60,000 nucleotides of DNA from Adiantum capillus-veneris (GCA_014529385.2 CM043944.1:174359240-174419239); one strand, 5' to 3'; counted from the stretch's first letter, positions 33,135-46,774 are shown. The notes: generated by a model from the sequence alone, not told the origin. A program made the numbers and translations.

Positions 33135-34276
33135 CGTTAGGAGTTTTTGGAAGAAGTGATTGTGCATATGTACATACACATGCATGGTGCATCGAATAAA
33201 GGATTGCCCATGTTCCAGAGCCAGGTGGTTACGTGGGGCTCACATGTGTACAGGTAGGACAGCGTGTACATAGTACATCGATTTTCATCATCACCAGTAC
33301 AAGTGTGTTTTTTCTATAATAATAAGGAGTTGGTAGCACATAAAACTTCTCAAGGAATCTATTCGCGGGTCAATGACATGCGGTAAGCAGGTGCATCAGA
33401 TGGCATCTAGTGGCGTCAGTAGGTCGAATGGGGTCAATACTTGCACGTGGGTAAGCGAGGACACAATGTGGGTGTTTTCTTGTGATGATTATGCAGAAAG
33501 GTCATCATGAGGACTATATTTGGGGGCCACTTCACATGGTTTTGGGATGCATTATTGGAAAAAGTTGAGTGCCAGGTGTGCAGATGGATGTAGAAGCGTG
33601 ATAAAAATGCACTGCGTTGTCAGTTTTGGCATGTTCGGGGTCCATTTGAGGTCAATCAAAAGCCCAAAGGTGCTCAAGGGATGAAGTGACGTGTGGACAC
33701 TGAAAAACCTGAGAGAAGACCAGAAAAAACGTGAAGAGAGGAGGAAGAACAGCCGCAACTGAGCTTTTGCTGTTTTTCGAGCCTGTTTTGGCCATAAATT
33801 GCTCATCTGAGGTCGGATTTGAGCACTTTGATATTGTTGACTGGGGTTTTTAGCCGCTCCGGACGCAATGGTATTGTCCATTTTGCCAAATTTCTCACTT
33901 TTTCTTGCTATTTTGGCTGTGTAAGTTTCTCCTGTGAGAGCGAAGTCTCTGCTCCAAATTGTGATTGTATCTAGCATATTTCATCCATATTGTGTGAGCT
34001 ATTTGCCCCATTGGTGTTTCCCCGAGCTCAATTGTATCTAATCATCAAAAATCTTTCTCTTTTGAGATGAGTTTTTTGGGTGTGTATGTGTGTGTGCCTC
34101 TGTGTTGAGTGGGCAAATGAATAGTCTCACTCCATCGGTGTGTTCCCTATCTCGGCCAGGTAGGTTGTGTAAGACGAGTGGTGCCCCATAGTGTGTGTGT
34201 GTGTGTGTGTGTATTATCCCAAGAGTGTATGTCGGGTGATTATAGAGGCCTTGTGTGTGTTTCCATCCCGCTCACA
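33135..34276 (+). repeat. 5' LTR of Gypsy-2
   Basis: Starts CGTTAGGAG (consensus TGTTAGGAG in the other two copies), ends CCCGCTCACA. Contains (GT)11 at 34191-34212. Copies: 40563-41800 and 49203-50463. Confidence 0.85.
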
Positions 34277-34282
34277 TTCTTT

Positions 34283-34301
34283 TGGTGCCCCCACTGAGGA
34301 T
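34283..34301 (+). other. Primer-binding-site-like sequence of Gypsy-2
   Basis: TGGTGCCCCCACTGAGGAT starts six bases after the LTR end; conserved in Gypsy-1 and Gypsy-3. Confidence 0.55.
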
Positions 34302-35246
34302 CTTCTTCGAGTACCTTTAGCTTCGGGATTACAGGTTGTAGATTACAGATCACACTTTACAGGTTACAGGTTACAGGTTATAGGTTACAGGTACAGGTAC
34401 AGGTAGCTGGATTACAGTGATACACTGGCAAGTGGGAGTCACTTGTAGTTGCCTTGGGTACACCTTTGTGGAGCCATACTTAGTTTTATTTGGCAGTCCC
34501 AGCCATTTCTAAGACTTGGTCTGGAAGATAGTCATTTCTGAGACTTGACTATACAAAATTTGCATAAGCTTTCGTGAGAGGGTCGATAGCGTGAGGTTTT
34601 ATTGAGCTGGGGGATTCTCAAATGTGAGATCCTTTCGATGATACAAGTGGCTGGAGCACCCTTTTTGTGACCTCGCCATACGTTATGTACTAGTGATTCC
34701 TACTTGATGCTCGCGTTCTATTGTTGGTAGGTTATGCATACATATACAATCTATATTTTGAGTTCTTATTGCTCTACTTCTTGGGAAACTCTGTCAAATT
34801 TTTTCCAAGTAGTGATGGCTGATTTTTTGGTCTTTTGAGCCATTTATGTTGTTATGCTGCTGAAATTTTGGCAAAATCAGAGGATAAGTCAGGTGTGCCT
34901 TCTTGGGAGCTGCATGGTTGGCTTTAATGGATGATCAAAATGGTCCTCATTTCACACTTTTTCATTTTGCACAAAGAATCTAGATAAATGTTAATGTGTC
35001 CAGGAATATTTTTTTCCAGTAGCACATAGTCTTTATGTTTGGGCCAAGAAGATTAAGAGAGATACTAGAATCCTCTTTTCCTGTTATAATTTCCATGATT
35101 AACTATGAAAACTCATTTGATGTGCATGTGTTTATCCTTATCTAAAGAAGAGCTCCATTGAAGTTTCTGGGGATTGAGTCAGTAAAAAGTTTGGATTCTT
35201 GCACGTGTGTTAGAAGGGGTTCTCAAAGTATCAAAACTTGGGAGCC
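34302..35246 (+). other. Gypsy-2 leader
   Basis: Untranslated leader with a short minisatellite of ACAGGTT units (34343-34410). It is also present, colinear, in Gypsy-3 (50490-51427). No frame of note. Confidence 0.6.
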
Positions 35247-36533
35247 ATGGCTTTCTCTTATCCAAAGTTTCATGGAAGAAGTGATGAAGATGTGGAAGAC
35301 TTTTTGGAAAAGATGGAGGTTGCCTGCATTAGCAATCAGATTCATGATCCAGCACAAACGTTACATTTTCTCCAGATTTGTTTGAAGAGTGATGCACGAG
35401 TTTGGTCCAAATCATTTGAAGAGGATTTGTGTGCGGCTGATCCACCTGTGAGATTAAGTTGGGACAATCTAAGACATGGATTGGAAGTGGATTTTGTGAA
35501 GACAAAATATCTTGACAAAGTGTGGCAAGAAGTACAGGGTTTGGTGCAAAGGGAAGGTGAGCCAGTAGATGCATACATACATAAGTTTTCAATGGCATGG
35601 GAGAGGATGTCCAAGGCCTTAGCACCACAGGTTCCCCCACCTGACATGATGAAGAAGGACAGGTTCTTGGCTAGTCTTTGGGAGAATATACGTTGGAGAG
35701 TGGAGCTAAAGAAGCCTAGGACATATGAAGATGCACTAGAGGTAGCAAGGAACAAAGAGTGGAAGCTAAAAATAATGAGTCAGCTAGGAGTAGAGTCTTT
35801 TCCCATGAGGCCTGAATTTCAGCCTATGGATTCTTTGCAAGGTCGCATGCTAGGGGTTCATCATGAACCAATGGTTTCTATTACTCCTCAGGTTATGCTA
35901 GCAGTGGTCACTACAGCAGTGCAAGATGATGGGCTAAGGCAAGGCATGAGGCAAGTGGTAGATTTAATGAAGAATCTCAGCCTAAACATGCTAGGTAATG
36001 TGGGAAATAATTGAGGTCAGGGGAGGTTTGCAAATCAGCCAGGAGGTGAAGAAAGACCCAGGAATGGTGTTGGACAAAGCAATTGTAGAGTTTAGAGGCA
36101 GACACCCACATGTTTTAAGTGCGGGGAGTTGGGCCACATCAGCCCCCAATGTGATAAGCCACCAAGGATGGGGGGAGACATGTATCCATTGCCAAAACAG
36201 GTGCTAACTAGGTCCAATGATTATGGCATTGAAATTAAGGGAGAAGAAGGAACCAGTGGATTAACCCAGGAGGAAAAGGGAAAGACAAAAGTGATAAGTG
36301 TGGTCACCTTGGAGAAGGCAGCAAAGCTGGAGGATACATTAGTGATGCCTATTGGGAAGAGGACCACAGAGGATAAGAAAGGAAGAAGTGCCCCAGGTCC
36401 TAGCAAGAAGAAGGGAAAGAGACATGAAGACAAGGATGTCAAGGCCAAGAGGAAAAGAAGGACTCGTCGCAAGTTTCATGTTTCAAATTTTCCACTAGGG
36501 GATGGGCAATTAAGCTATGACTTTAAGCTATGA
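35247..36533 (+). pseudogene. Gypsy-2 gag with zinc knuckle
   Basis: The ATG at 35247 (MAFSYPKFHGRSDEDVEDF) aligns with Gypsy-1 gag at 709. Capsid motifs: LKSDARVWSKSFEED, YIHKFSMAWERM, MMKKDRFLASL, VARNKEWK. TGA at 36012-36014 and a TAG near 36090 interrupt the frame. A CX2CX4HX4C knuckle follows, CFKCGELGHISPQC (36113-36155), and then a long Lys/Arg-rich basic tail (KKKGKRHEDKDVKAKRKRR) up to 36533. Length and order fit gypsy gag. Confidence 0.9.
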
Positions 36534-36555
36534 CTTGAAGGAGGATTTGACAAGC

Positions 36556-36866
36556 AGGAAAGCAGATGTTACTTTTGGGCAGCTTATAGAGATGGTGCCT
36601 AAGCTAAAGCGACAGTGGAAGAGGATGGTTAACCCATTGGAGAAAGAACCAGAGAGAGGTTCAGTGAAGGTGTTGGTGATGGATGAGCTTTCATACATTT
36701 TCTCAATAGTAGGAAAGCAGATGTTACTTTGGGCAGCTTATAGAGATGGTGCCCAAGCTAAAGCGATAGTGGAAGAGGATGGTTAACCCAATGGAGAAAG
36801 AACCAGAGAGAGGTTCAGTGAAGGTGTCGGCGATGGATGAGCTACCAGACATTTTCCCAATAGTAG
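36556..36866 (+). repeat. 155-bp tandem duplication in Gypsy-2
   Basis: AGGAAAGCAGATGTTACTTT recurs (with one indel) at 36556 and 36711, and the following bases match through about 36866 with few changes. Confidence 0.9.
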
Positions 36867-36869
36867 ATG

Positions 36870-37180
36870 TGTGGCACAAAAGAAAAAAATTTGGGACAAG
36901 GTTATGTTGATGGCGGAGCCCAAATATGTGTCATAACACACTCATGCATTGAAAAGATGGGTCTTACAGTGACTGGGTGTCAGGCTTTCAGATCAGATTG
37001 GAAAACCATCAAAAAATAAAAGGTGTTGTAAAGAGCCTAGAAGTGAAGGCGTATGATGCAAAGGCAGTGGTTGATTTTCATGTGATGCCAGCGGGGTTGG
37101 GAGCATATCCTATTATACTAGGCAGACGTGGTACGATTAGCCTCTATGGAAAGGTAGGTGCCAAGAAGCTATATAATATG
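36870..37180 (+). pseudogene. Gypsy-2 aspartic protease
   Basis: The translation reads GYVDGGAQICVITHSCIEKM (36901-36960), the retropepsin D-G-G-A site, followed after a frameshift near 36975 by DFHVMPAGLGAYPIILGR (37072-37125), the second conserved protease block. The catalytic Asp is kept. Confidence 0.75.
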
Positions 37181-38730
37181 GACACAAGAAAAGTATTGGA
37201 AGAGCTTTATGAAGATGAGGATGAGTCTAGTGATGAAGACTATTCCACAGTGATTGATGAGGAAAGTGATAGTACTACCTGCAACGATGAGGATGTTGAT
37301 GTTGCATTTCTTCTAATGGACAAAGAAATCCATGAGTCTGGTTTAGTTGCATTTGCAAATGAGATTGAAGATGAAAGTGAAGGGCCTTATGAAGTGATTG
37401 AAGGGCTGATGCAAACCAAGGTTGAATTGTCAAAGAAGCAGGAATTGATGACACAAATGATCAGTGGAGACCTCTCGGCTATGGAGAAGGAGATATATTT
37501 GCACATGCTGGCTAGTTTTCCTGATTTGTTCATTACTTCATATGAAGAGATTAGAGGGTTCAAAGGAGAAGAGATGCATATAGAGCTGAAAGAAGGTGCT
37601 AAGCCAATGCGACAAAGGCTAAGAAGGATGGATCAAGAGCAAATGGAAGCCTTGCGGGAAGAGGTGGACAAGTTATTGAAGGCAGGGTTCATAGTCCCAA
37701 TGGAAACCACAGAACGGGTGAGTTCAGTAGTAGTCAGCCCAAAGAAGGCTAGAAAGTGGAGGACTTGTGTAGATTTTACACCCTTAAATGCATCCACTAA
37801 GAAGAACCCATACCCTCTTCCATTCATTGATCAGATCTTGGATTCAGTGTGGCAGGTTATGAGAGGTACAGTGTGTGTGAGGGTTTTTTAGTCTATTTTC
37901 AATTGAAGATTTCTCTTAAAGACCGAATAAAGACAACTTACATTACGCCATGGGGCTGTTATTGCTACATGGTATTGCCACTTGGGTTGTCAAATGGACC
38001 ATCTTTCTATCAAGAGAGAGAAAATTGGGTATTGGAACCATTCATTGATAGTTGTGTTAAAGCTTTTATGGATGATTTTTGTGTCTACAGCAATAGGATT
38101 GAACACCATAAGAAGCTGCAGATGGTATTCACTCAATATGATGAATGTGGAGGACAACTAAACCCAAAGAAATGTCATCTAGCACAGCCAAGTGTGAAGT
38201 TATTGGGCCATATGGTGTCAGAAAATGGCATTGAGGCTGATCCAGACAAGGTTAAGTCTATTATTCTTATTCCATCACCTACGAGTACAAAGCAATTGGC
38301 AACCTTTATACACAAAGTGAAGTACATGGCGCGGTTTATTCCATTGTCTTCGCAACTCCTTTATCCATTACAACAAGTGGCAAATTATGATCCATTGCAA
38401 TGGGATGACAAGTGTGAAGAAGTGTTTCAAGAGGTGAAAGAGGTGTTAGGGGGGTTATCAGCCATGCAGGCTCCTGATTGCGAACAAGTGTTTTATGTAA
38501 ATCCATCAGTAGGTGATGATGCCATTGGAGCCATGCTATTGCAAAAGGGGAAGTGCATCCATTATATGAGGCCAGTGTATTGTGCAAGCCGAGTGAAGTT
38601 GGTAGTAGAGAGGAAATTCTCGGAAGTAGAGCTACTGATGGCCAGTGTAATATTTGCTTGTTGACGATTTCATCATTACTTGTTTTCTTGATGAGTTACT
38701 CCTTTTTGCCACAGTTAATTAATGACCACA
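37181..38730 (+). pseudogene. Gypsy-2 reverse transcriptase and first RNase H
   Basis: An acidic linker (DEDESSDEDYSTVIDEESD) precedes RT. RT motifs: RQRLRRMDQEQMEALREEV, VVSPKKARKWRTCVDFTPLN (37730-37790), PYPLPFIDQILDSV, frameshift near 37850, FLVYFQLKISLKDRIKTTY, TPWGCYCYMVLPLGLSNGPS (37950-38010) and the catalytic FMDDFCVYS (38068-38095). The connection domain and first RNase H follow, FYVNPSVGDDAIGAMLLQKG (38490-38550) and VYCASRVKLVVERKFSEVE, with a TGA at 38662-38664 before RFHHYLFS. Confidence 0.9.
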
Positions 38731-38787
38731 ACCTTTTGTTTTCTTGATGAGTTACTCCTTTTTGCCACAGTTAATTAATGGCACTAA
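38681..38787 (+). repeat. 56-bp tandem duplication in Gypsy-2
   Basis: TGTTTTCTTGATGAGTTACT starts at 38681 and again at 38737, followed by the same bases through TTAATTAATG. It lies after the first RNase H. Confidence 0.9.
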
Positions 38788-38954
38788 CATGTGAAATAAG
38801 GTCAAGAAATGTGTAATTGAGCTGCAAGAGTTTGAGTTCTCTTTTCTAGGGAAGACAGTACAAGGGCTACCCTAGCTGATTTGCTGACTTACAAGGAGAA
38901 TCCCCTCCTTGTTAAGGAAGAGGTGGTGAGAAGAGTAGTTGAAGAAGTGCCATA

Positions 38955-39522
38955 GATCAGCAATGCACGTGTGTTGTTCTTTGATGGCTCATATAGAAAG
39001 AGCCATGATGCAGCTTCAGGGGGTATAGCACTTTATGATCCAGAGGGGAAGCTAGTATGCAAGAGAGGGTTCAAATTGGATGCGCATAGTAACAATGAGG
39101 CTGAATATGCTACTTTGGAAGCCGGATTACACATTTGTTTGAAGCATGGGATTAGAAGGTTGAGCATAAAAGGTGATGCCTTGTTAGTTGTGAAGCAAGT
39201 GTTGGGTGTGTGGAAGAGCAAGAACACCTCATTGAAGGAAATGTGTTTCAAAATTAAAGGCCTATTAAAAAAGTTTGAAGCATGGAGCATCAGACACATT
39301 GAATGTACTCTAAATGGAGAGACACATGAAGCAGCTCAAATCATGATTGGGGAGCTATTTGTGTTGAGGACCAATTTACCTCTTTATACTGGCCGAGAAA
39401 GTTTGTCTCAAGAAGAGAAGTTTTTGCTCATAGGAATCATTCCAAAGGACATTCACAAGTCTAAGAAGTATGGTTTTGTGCATAGAGCATATAGGTTGGT
39501 GATGTCTTATACAGAGTGTTGA
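38955..39522 (+). pseudogene. Gypsy-2 second RNase H (archaeal-type, aRNH)
   Basis: The frame reads VLFFDGSYRKSHDAASGGIA (38971-39030), HSNNEAEYATLEAGL (39085-39130) and IKGDALLVVKQV (39163-39200), giving the D, E and D catalytic residues of an RNase HI fold. Then KFEAWSIRHIE and LPLYTGRES follow. A second RNase H between RT-RNase H and integrase is known from plant Tat/Ogre elements. The same tail is present in Gypsy-1 (1370-1560). TGA at 39520-39522. Confidence 0.85.
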
Positions 39523-39564
39523 AGAGAGTGCTGAAGCCAGAGCTACCGAAAACCATTATGGTGT

Positions 39565-40534
39565 GATATGTTTGAAAAGTGGGGGATTGATGAAATAGGC
39601 CCGTTACCTATCACAAGTAGGGGTAAAAGCTATATACTATCTCTCTAGATGGGCAGAGGCTATAGCAATAAAACAAATGACTGCAAAGGATGTGGCAAAA
39701 TTTGTTTACGATGAAATATGTTGCAAGTTTGGGTGTCACTAGAGCTACTTTCGGACAAGGGGCCACGATTTAGAGCTAATCTATTAGACTTTTTATGCGC
39801 AAAGAGGAAGAATAGGCACCAACATACCACTCCTTATTATCCCCAATGTACTGGCTCAGATAAAAGATTCAATGGTGAGTTGGTACAAATTCTTTCGAAA
39901 GTGACAGAGCACCAAGGAAAGAATTGGGATTTGGAACTGCCTAGTGCATTATGGGCTTACCGTACTTCGATAAAGATAGGTACAGGGTTTACTCCATTTC
40001 ATTTGGTATATGGAAAGGAAGCACTATTGCCTGAGGAAGTAGAGTTGCCTACGGTCAAGATGTTAGAAAAGTTGCTTGGGCAGTCCAGTGATGCATTCAA
40101 AGAGAGGCTCTTACAATTACAAGAGGTTCAGCTGGATAGGATGAGCGCATTGGAACATTATGGGCATATGCAAGATAAGGCTTTAGCAAAGATAAATGAA
40201 AAGGTCAAAAGTAAGGGTATCAAGAAAAATAACTTGGTTTTGCGCTACAACAGTAAGCTGGACAAGACAATCCAAAAGAAGTTTCAAATTAAGTGGGAAG
40301 GCCCTATCAAGGTAGTGGAGTGTTTTCCGAATGGTACATATCAAGCTGGCTAACCTGGATGGGATTCTACATAAGTCAAGGGTAAATGGATTTCATCTTA
40401 AATTATATCATGCTAGATTGATGATGGTGGAGCAAGATGAGTTGTCTGCAAAACAAGTAATGTATGTGAGGGATGAGGAGACCTATGACGCGGCGAGTCT
40501 CATATCTCTTTTTGTTGTTGCTGATCATGAATGA
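39565..40534 (+). pseudogene. Gypsy-2 integrase
   Basis: The zinc-binding domain is missing. The core reads FEKWGIDEIGPLPITSRGKS (39569-39630), a stretch with shifts and a missing codon block, LLSDKGPRFRANLLDFLCA (39740-39800), TPYYPQCTGSDKRFNGELVQ (39829-39890, where relatives have G-Q-x-E), WAYRTSIKIGTGFTPFHLVY and the C-terminal KKFQIKWEGPIKVVECFPNG (40280-40335). TAA at about 40351 and a one-base shift separate the final LANLDGILHKSRVNG ... FVVADHE, ending TGA 40532-40534. Confidence 0.9.
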
Positions 40535-40562
40535 TCTAGTAGGCTAGGGGAAAGGCAAATTA

Positions 40563-41800
<1,238 letters not shown>

Positions 41801-42715
41801 ACATTATGAATAGAGATAAAGAGGCGAATAGAGATAAAGAGGCACAGGTTGAGTTATGGAGGTGAGCTTCTTGATTATTTTTTCAAAAAAATTCTCACCA
41901 ACATTCATGTTATTCTTCTAACTTCATTTTAGATAAAGTGGGAAAAATCCCATTCCTAACTTGGACTAATCTGGAGGAATAATGCACCAAAATCCATTGA
42001 AACTAAGGTTAATGTGTTAAAGAAACGATGGACATAATAGGCAAGAAACCGTTTGTGTCCATTCTTTTCTCTTACTAAGAGGCACATGAATGTAATAATA
42101 TAGTTGATGGAATGGTCATGGATGACCATTCTTGTTGTACTTTTGTTGTAATAAGAAGCTCTACAGGATATTTTATTACACTAAATATAATACATTGGGC
42201 CAAATGATGAGTAGGAACATTGAGGAGACTACAAAACGTATTGTTAAGGCACTAGAAATTCTCTCTCTTAGTTTTGACAATGGGTTAAGCAGAATAAGGT
42301 ACTTGTTACAACAATCATGAAACATCCTCTTTGCCTTCTTCCTTTATTGAGAGATTCTATATAAATTTTCATTGTAGACCACAGTACTTACTTTGACCAA
42401 CGTGAATATATAGAATGTGATTTCTTTAATGATTGAATAGACTAGATGTTATAGCCTTAAGATACTCAATTACAAATCATCCTAGGCCTTCCACAATCAG
42501 GAGAATATAATAATGTATGAACTAAGTTGATCATAGAACCATTCTATCAATCATTTTGTTCTACTAAGAGCATTCACATATTCTTTCATTGTATACATTG
42601 GGCTCCACACATAGATAGGATTTACGATTGTGAGTCCCTATAGCATTAACTATTTCCTATCTTGTTGAAATCTCTAGAACATGCAAGGGTAATTTGTTGC
42701 GAGAGAACACAACCT
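41801..42715. other. Non-coding, no clear feature
   Basis: Starts with two copies of an 18-base unit (GAATAGAGATAAAGAGGC, 41808-41843), then AT-rich sequence without recognisable domains on either strand. Confidence 0.45.
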
Positions 42716-42924
42716 GCTCTGATACAAAATGTTGGAAATAGGGTTGCAAGGAAACAGACACAGCTTGGAGAAGGCGAAGGAAGATCAAGGCACACAATAG
42801 AGAGTAGTATTACTTAGTGTGCAATGGAAAGATGAGGTAGCCCTAGAGTGATGGGCATATATACAATGCACAGGGAAAACCTCCTAGTGAGGGAAAAAAT
42901 GCCCCGACGGTCCCAAGTGTGTTC
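42716..42924 (-). repeat. Possible minus-strand copia PBS and LTR fragment
   Basis: Minus strand reads GTATCAGAGC at 42716-42725 (PBS-like), with the LTR-end-like sequence TATTTCCAACA just above it (42730-42740). Only about 190 bases remain before Copia-7. Confidence 0.35.
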
Positions 42925-44560
42925 ATACACATCACTACCACATGTATATGGTAACATTAATAGGTGTCCTACGAAAGCTTTGCAGTGTATGACTCCTTAT
43001 GAAGCATGGCATGATAGGAAGCCATCTATTGATCACATGTGCACTTTTGGTTGTTTGGCTTATGCTTTGGTGCTAGAAATACAACGTAGAAAATTGGATG
43101 ATAAGGCTATCAAAAGCATTTTTGTTGGTCAAAGTACTGAAAAAAAATGTTACGAGTTATACCATCCTCAAACAAAGCGTATCTTGGTTTCACGAGATGT
43201 TATGTTTCTGAAAGATTCCATTCAGCCGTTGTTGTCATGTACTAGAGACAATAATGTAAGCTCACAGGACATTTATGATAATTTGTTGCCCTTTTTCAAT
43301 GGTAGAAACTTAAATGTAAATTCCAATGAGAAAAATGTAAAACCTATGGGGTTTCTAAAAATGCTACGGATCATCCTATTCCTGATGCAGATGTACATGA
43401 TGTACTTGATGTAAAACGCTGAGAATGAACAGGCTATAGGTATGCCAAAATGGTTGGTGCATACTTTACGTGACATTAAATTGGATGCACCTTTGTCTAG
43501 TCGTACTCGTTTAGGTTCTTGGGTTGTTTCTAGCTTGTGTGATATAGAGGAACCTCTATCTTTTGATAAAGCACAACATCCTAAAAATTGCATGGCTGCC
43601 ATGCAATCAGAATATGATGCACTTATAGAAAATGACATGTGGACGATATGTGATTTGCCTCCTAGCAAAAAGGCGATTGGCACAAAGTGGGTTTACAAGC
43701 TGAAACGCAAGCCAGAGGGTGAGATTGATAGCTATAAGGATTGACTTGTTGCAAAGGGTTATGCAAAAGAGAAAGAGGGCATAGACTATGAAGAGACTTT
43801 TTCTCCCACTTGTCTATGACTATTGTATGTTTTCGTGTGCATTGGAAGCTCATTTTGGATGGGATATACATCAATCAGACATTGTTATTTCTTTCTTGAA
43901 TGATGATATATTTGAGGAATTTTATGTAACATAGCTTCATGGTTTTTTCATAAAAGGACAAGAGGATAAACTGTGCAAATGTAAGAAAGCTTTGTATGGT
44001 TGAAGCAGTCTCTTCATGTTTGGTATGAAAAAGCTGATACTCATTTGGTTAAACGAGGCTTTCATAACAGTCCCATTGCTGAATTTAAGACTGATTTGAA
44101 TGCTACTTTCAAGATGAAAGATTAGGGGTTGTTGCATTATTACTTGGGCATACATTTTAAGCAGTGTGATGGTGGTATTTCCTTCTGTCAAACAAGCTAC
44201 ATAGAATCATTACTACGTAAGTTTGGACTTGAGGATTGCAAGCCTATTGCCAATGCCATGGAAACATGTTTGAAATTAAGTCATATGATTTTGGTGATCC
44301 TATTGATGTTACTCTTTACCAAGCTGATGTTGGATGCCTTATTTATGTATGCAATACAAGGCCGGATATTTAGTTTGCTTTCTCACACCTCATTAGATTT
44401 ATGCATAGCCTAGGGCCTACGCATTGGTAGGTTGTTAAGAGGATCTTTTGCTACTTGAGTGGCACTTTACATCTTAGACGGGATCATTGCCACGAGATTT
44501 ACATGCTTTTTTGGACTCATATTGGGCTGGTTGTTATGACACGTGAGTGTCCACGAGTGC
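42925..44560 (+). pseudogene. Copia-7: integrase end to RNase H
   Basis: Integrase C-terminus CPTKALQCMTPYEAWHDRKP and FGCLAYALVLE (42966-43080), linker with PLSFDKAQHPKN (43555-43590), RT start KKAIGTKWVYKLKRKPEGEI (43668-43725), a TGA, LVAKGYAKEKEGIDYEETF, then SPTC and FLCALEAHFG-type sequence with shifts. KALYGLKQSLHVWYEKADTH follows (with shift), but the YVDD region is deleted between NSPI and AEFKTDLN near 44080. HYYLGIHFKQCDGGISFCQ (44130-44190) and poor RNase H sequence finish the copy. Same family as Copia-5, opposite strand. Confidence 0.82.
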
Positions 44561-44637
44561 TTTTAGTTTCATGTTTGGCAGAGATAAGGAGAAGCTTCAA
44601 CTAAGGGACGTTCTTATAGGTTTGAAGACGTTAAAGC

Positions 44638-44639
<2 letters not shown>

Positions 44640-44683
<44 letters not shown>
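44640..44683. repeat. (AG)n microsatellite
   Basis: About 21 AG repeats at the end of the recognisable Copia-7 sequence. Confidence 0.95.
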
Positions 44684-44684
<1 letters not shown>

Positions 44685-45835
44685 CAATTTTTCAAATGTA
44701 GTGTCTTAAGTGTGATATTTCTTACAAAAAAATTTTAGTCAAATTGCTTACATGCAACAACATAATAGGGTTATTACACGTAAGATAGCTATCAATATCC
44801 TTTTCTAAACTAGAAGCCATAACTGCCAAGTATAAAGTTTATAGCAAGAAAAACAAAACTATAGTAAGAATCCTAGGGAAATTTTGGTAAAAATTTCTTG
44901 GTAAATAGAGAAGAATCTTACGTGAACATGATCCTAAAATCAAGGACTGATGCATAAAGAGATGACTGGTTAGTTGTGTGCATAAATTGATCAATAAACT
45001 AACCCAAATAGAACGCCAACATGGCATCAAAAGCACCTAGTCCTCTTTATATATAACCTATGGTGAGGCCTTGAAGAAGGGGTGATACAAGTTTCGGATC
45101 TCAACATTGGATAGTCCCTAGGCTCAATAAAATCTCACCGTGACCCTCCAAAGGCTTATCAGACTAGAAGCTTAGCAATGACCATCTTCTAATCAAGTCT
45201 CAAAACTAATCACAACTACTGTATGTGCCCAAAATGGCTCCACAACTATATGCAATAGCAAATCGGGAACTCGACCCACATAGAGTGTATGTCATTGTTA
45301 AGGAAGTAGGACTTGCATAAAATCAAGCACCAATAAGATGGAAGCAGTACAAGGATCCTTGTGAGGATAACATGCTCTCAAAGGAGCTCACTTCACTTAA
45401 AAGTGCATGATATGCACATAAACCAATATGCATACTCCCACCAAAAGATATACATTGCGACAAATCCTGCCAAAGTACTTGTATCCAGCCATGCCTATAA
45501 ATTGTGATCAAATCCAACTATTGATATGCATAGTATAGCCTTAAGTAGCATACATAGCGACAAATGCATAGGCCAAAACAATCACTAGAAGACCACATAG
45601 ATCCACATAAATGTCAACCATGCTATCAAATATGCATAAATGAGGAAAGTGTCAATGAACCCATGTAAGACCTATGGTGCCTGCAGAAAAACTATTAAAC
45701 AACCCCACCTATAACGTCATCACAAATCTATGCCTCAATCAAAATAGAGTATGCTAGCCGATAAACCCACACTCATGTGTCGATGCATAGATCTACAACC
45801 TATAGTAGCTACTCCCTCTGAGCCGCGTGATGGGG
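44684..45835. other. 1.15 kb without recognisable features
   Basis: AT-rich, frames of at most 65 codons, no motif recognised on either strand. Confidence 0.4.
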
Positions 45836-46753
45836 TGTTAGCAGCAAGCTAACCCGGATACCATTTTTTAGAGCTCTCATTGTAAAAAAAATTATTATTT
45901 TGATGAATTGAGAATATTATAACTCCTATTTTTTGGATAAACTTTGTAATCGATGAGCCAGGGCTACAAGCTTCCAGATTGTATCAACCTGTTTTTAGTT
46001 AGAGCTCCCAGATTATTAGTTTTGACCACCAAAAACCTTGGCTAAGGTATAAAAGCCAATTTTTGTAAGTCATTATTAATTTTTGGATAATGAAATACAC
46101 AGCATGAGCTAACGGCGCTCACTTCTCTCCTTCTCGTGTTTCCTACTCCCTCCCCGCTTGTCACATTGCAGTTGTGTTTGTTGCGTTGCAATCGCAGGTA
46201 AGAGATCTACGCATCGACGTAAGCATTTCACAGTATTTTGTAGCTTTTAGCATCACCGACCCATGGCCTAATCTGATCATAAGTAAGAATTTACAGTTCA
46301 AAATCAAAAACTAAGTATAGGCGGGGTATTGAGGTATCATTGCTAAGCATTTAGATGCATTCTGGGTCGAAAACGACTATGTCAAAAACTCACTGCTGTT
46401 AATAAGCACAATTTTTACACTTGACCTAAAGTGAGATTTGAGACAATAACCTTGTGTGCTTAGGTCCTATAATAAACATGTCCTAGAAGTTTCGTTACGT
46501 TTGGATGTAATTTGATGTTGTAACGGATGTAATTTGATGCTGTAACGGATGTGATTTGTTTGCCGATGAGCGATTGGCTTTTGGTGATTTCGGTCACTTG
46601 AGTGTAGCCTGAGATAGATACAAGTTGTTTGTTGTTTTCCAAGAGATTGACAACCTCTAGTCGAGTCAGCTTCGTCCCATGGATTGACAATTTATTCGTG
46701 GTTCTCACTACATCTTCAATAAGATAGGAGTGAGGTTAGACACCCGTCTCACA
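45836..46753 (+). repeat. LTR of a gypsy-like or LARD-type element (Element-H)
   Basis: Starts TGTTAGCAGCAAGC and ends CACCCGTCTCACA, followed two bases later by a PBS. Promoter-like TATAAAAG at 46048-46055 and a TAATGAAATACA polyadenylation-like site about 35 bases on. A 22-bp unit (GGATGTAATTTGATG.TGTAAC) is repeated from 46503. No second LTR lies in the window; the left end is inferred from the TG only. Confidence 0.6.
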
Positions 46754-46755
46754 TT

Positions 46756-46774
46756 TGGCGCCGTTGCCGGGGAT
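46756..46774 (+). other. Primer-binding site of Element-H (tRNA-Asp type)
   Basis: TGGCGCCGTTGCCGGGGAT, the sequence that in many plant gypsy elements is complementary to the 3' end of tRNA-Asp. Confidence 0.85.

Noticed and set aside
41808-41843. 18-bp direct repeat as target duplication of Gypsy-2
   Set aside because: Both copies lie on the same side of the element; it is a local tandem repeat.
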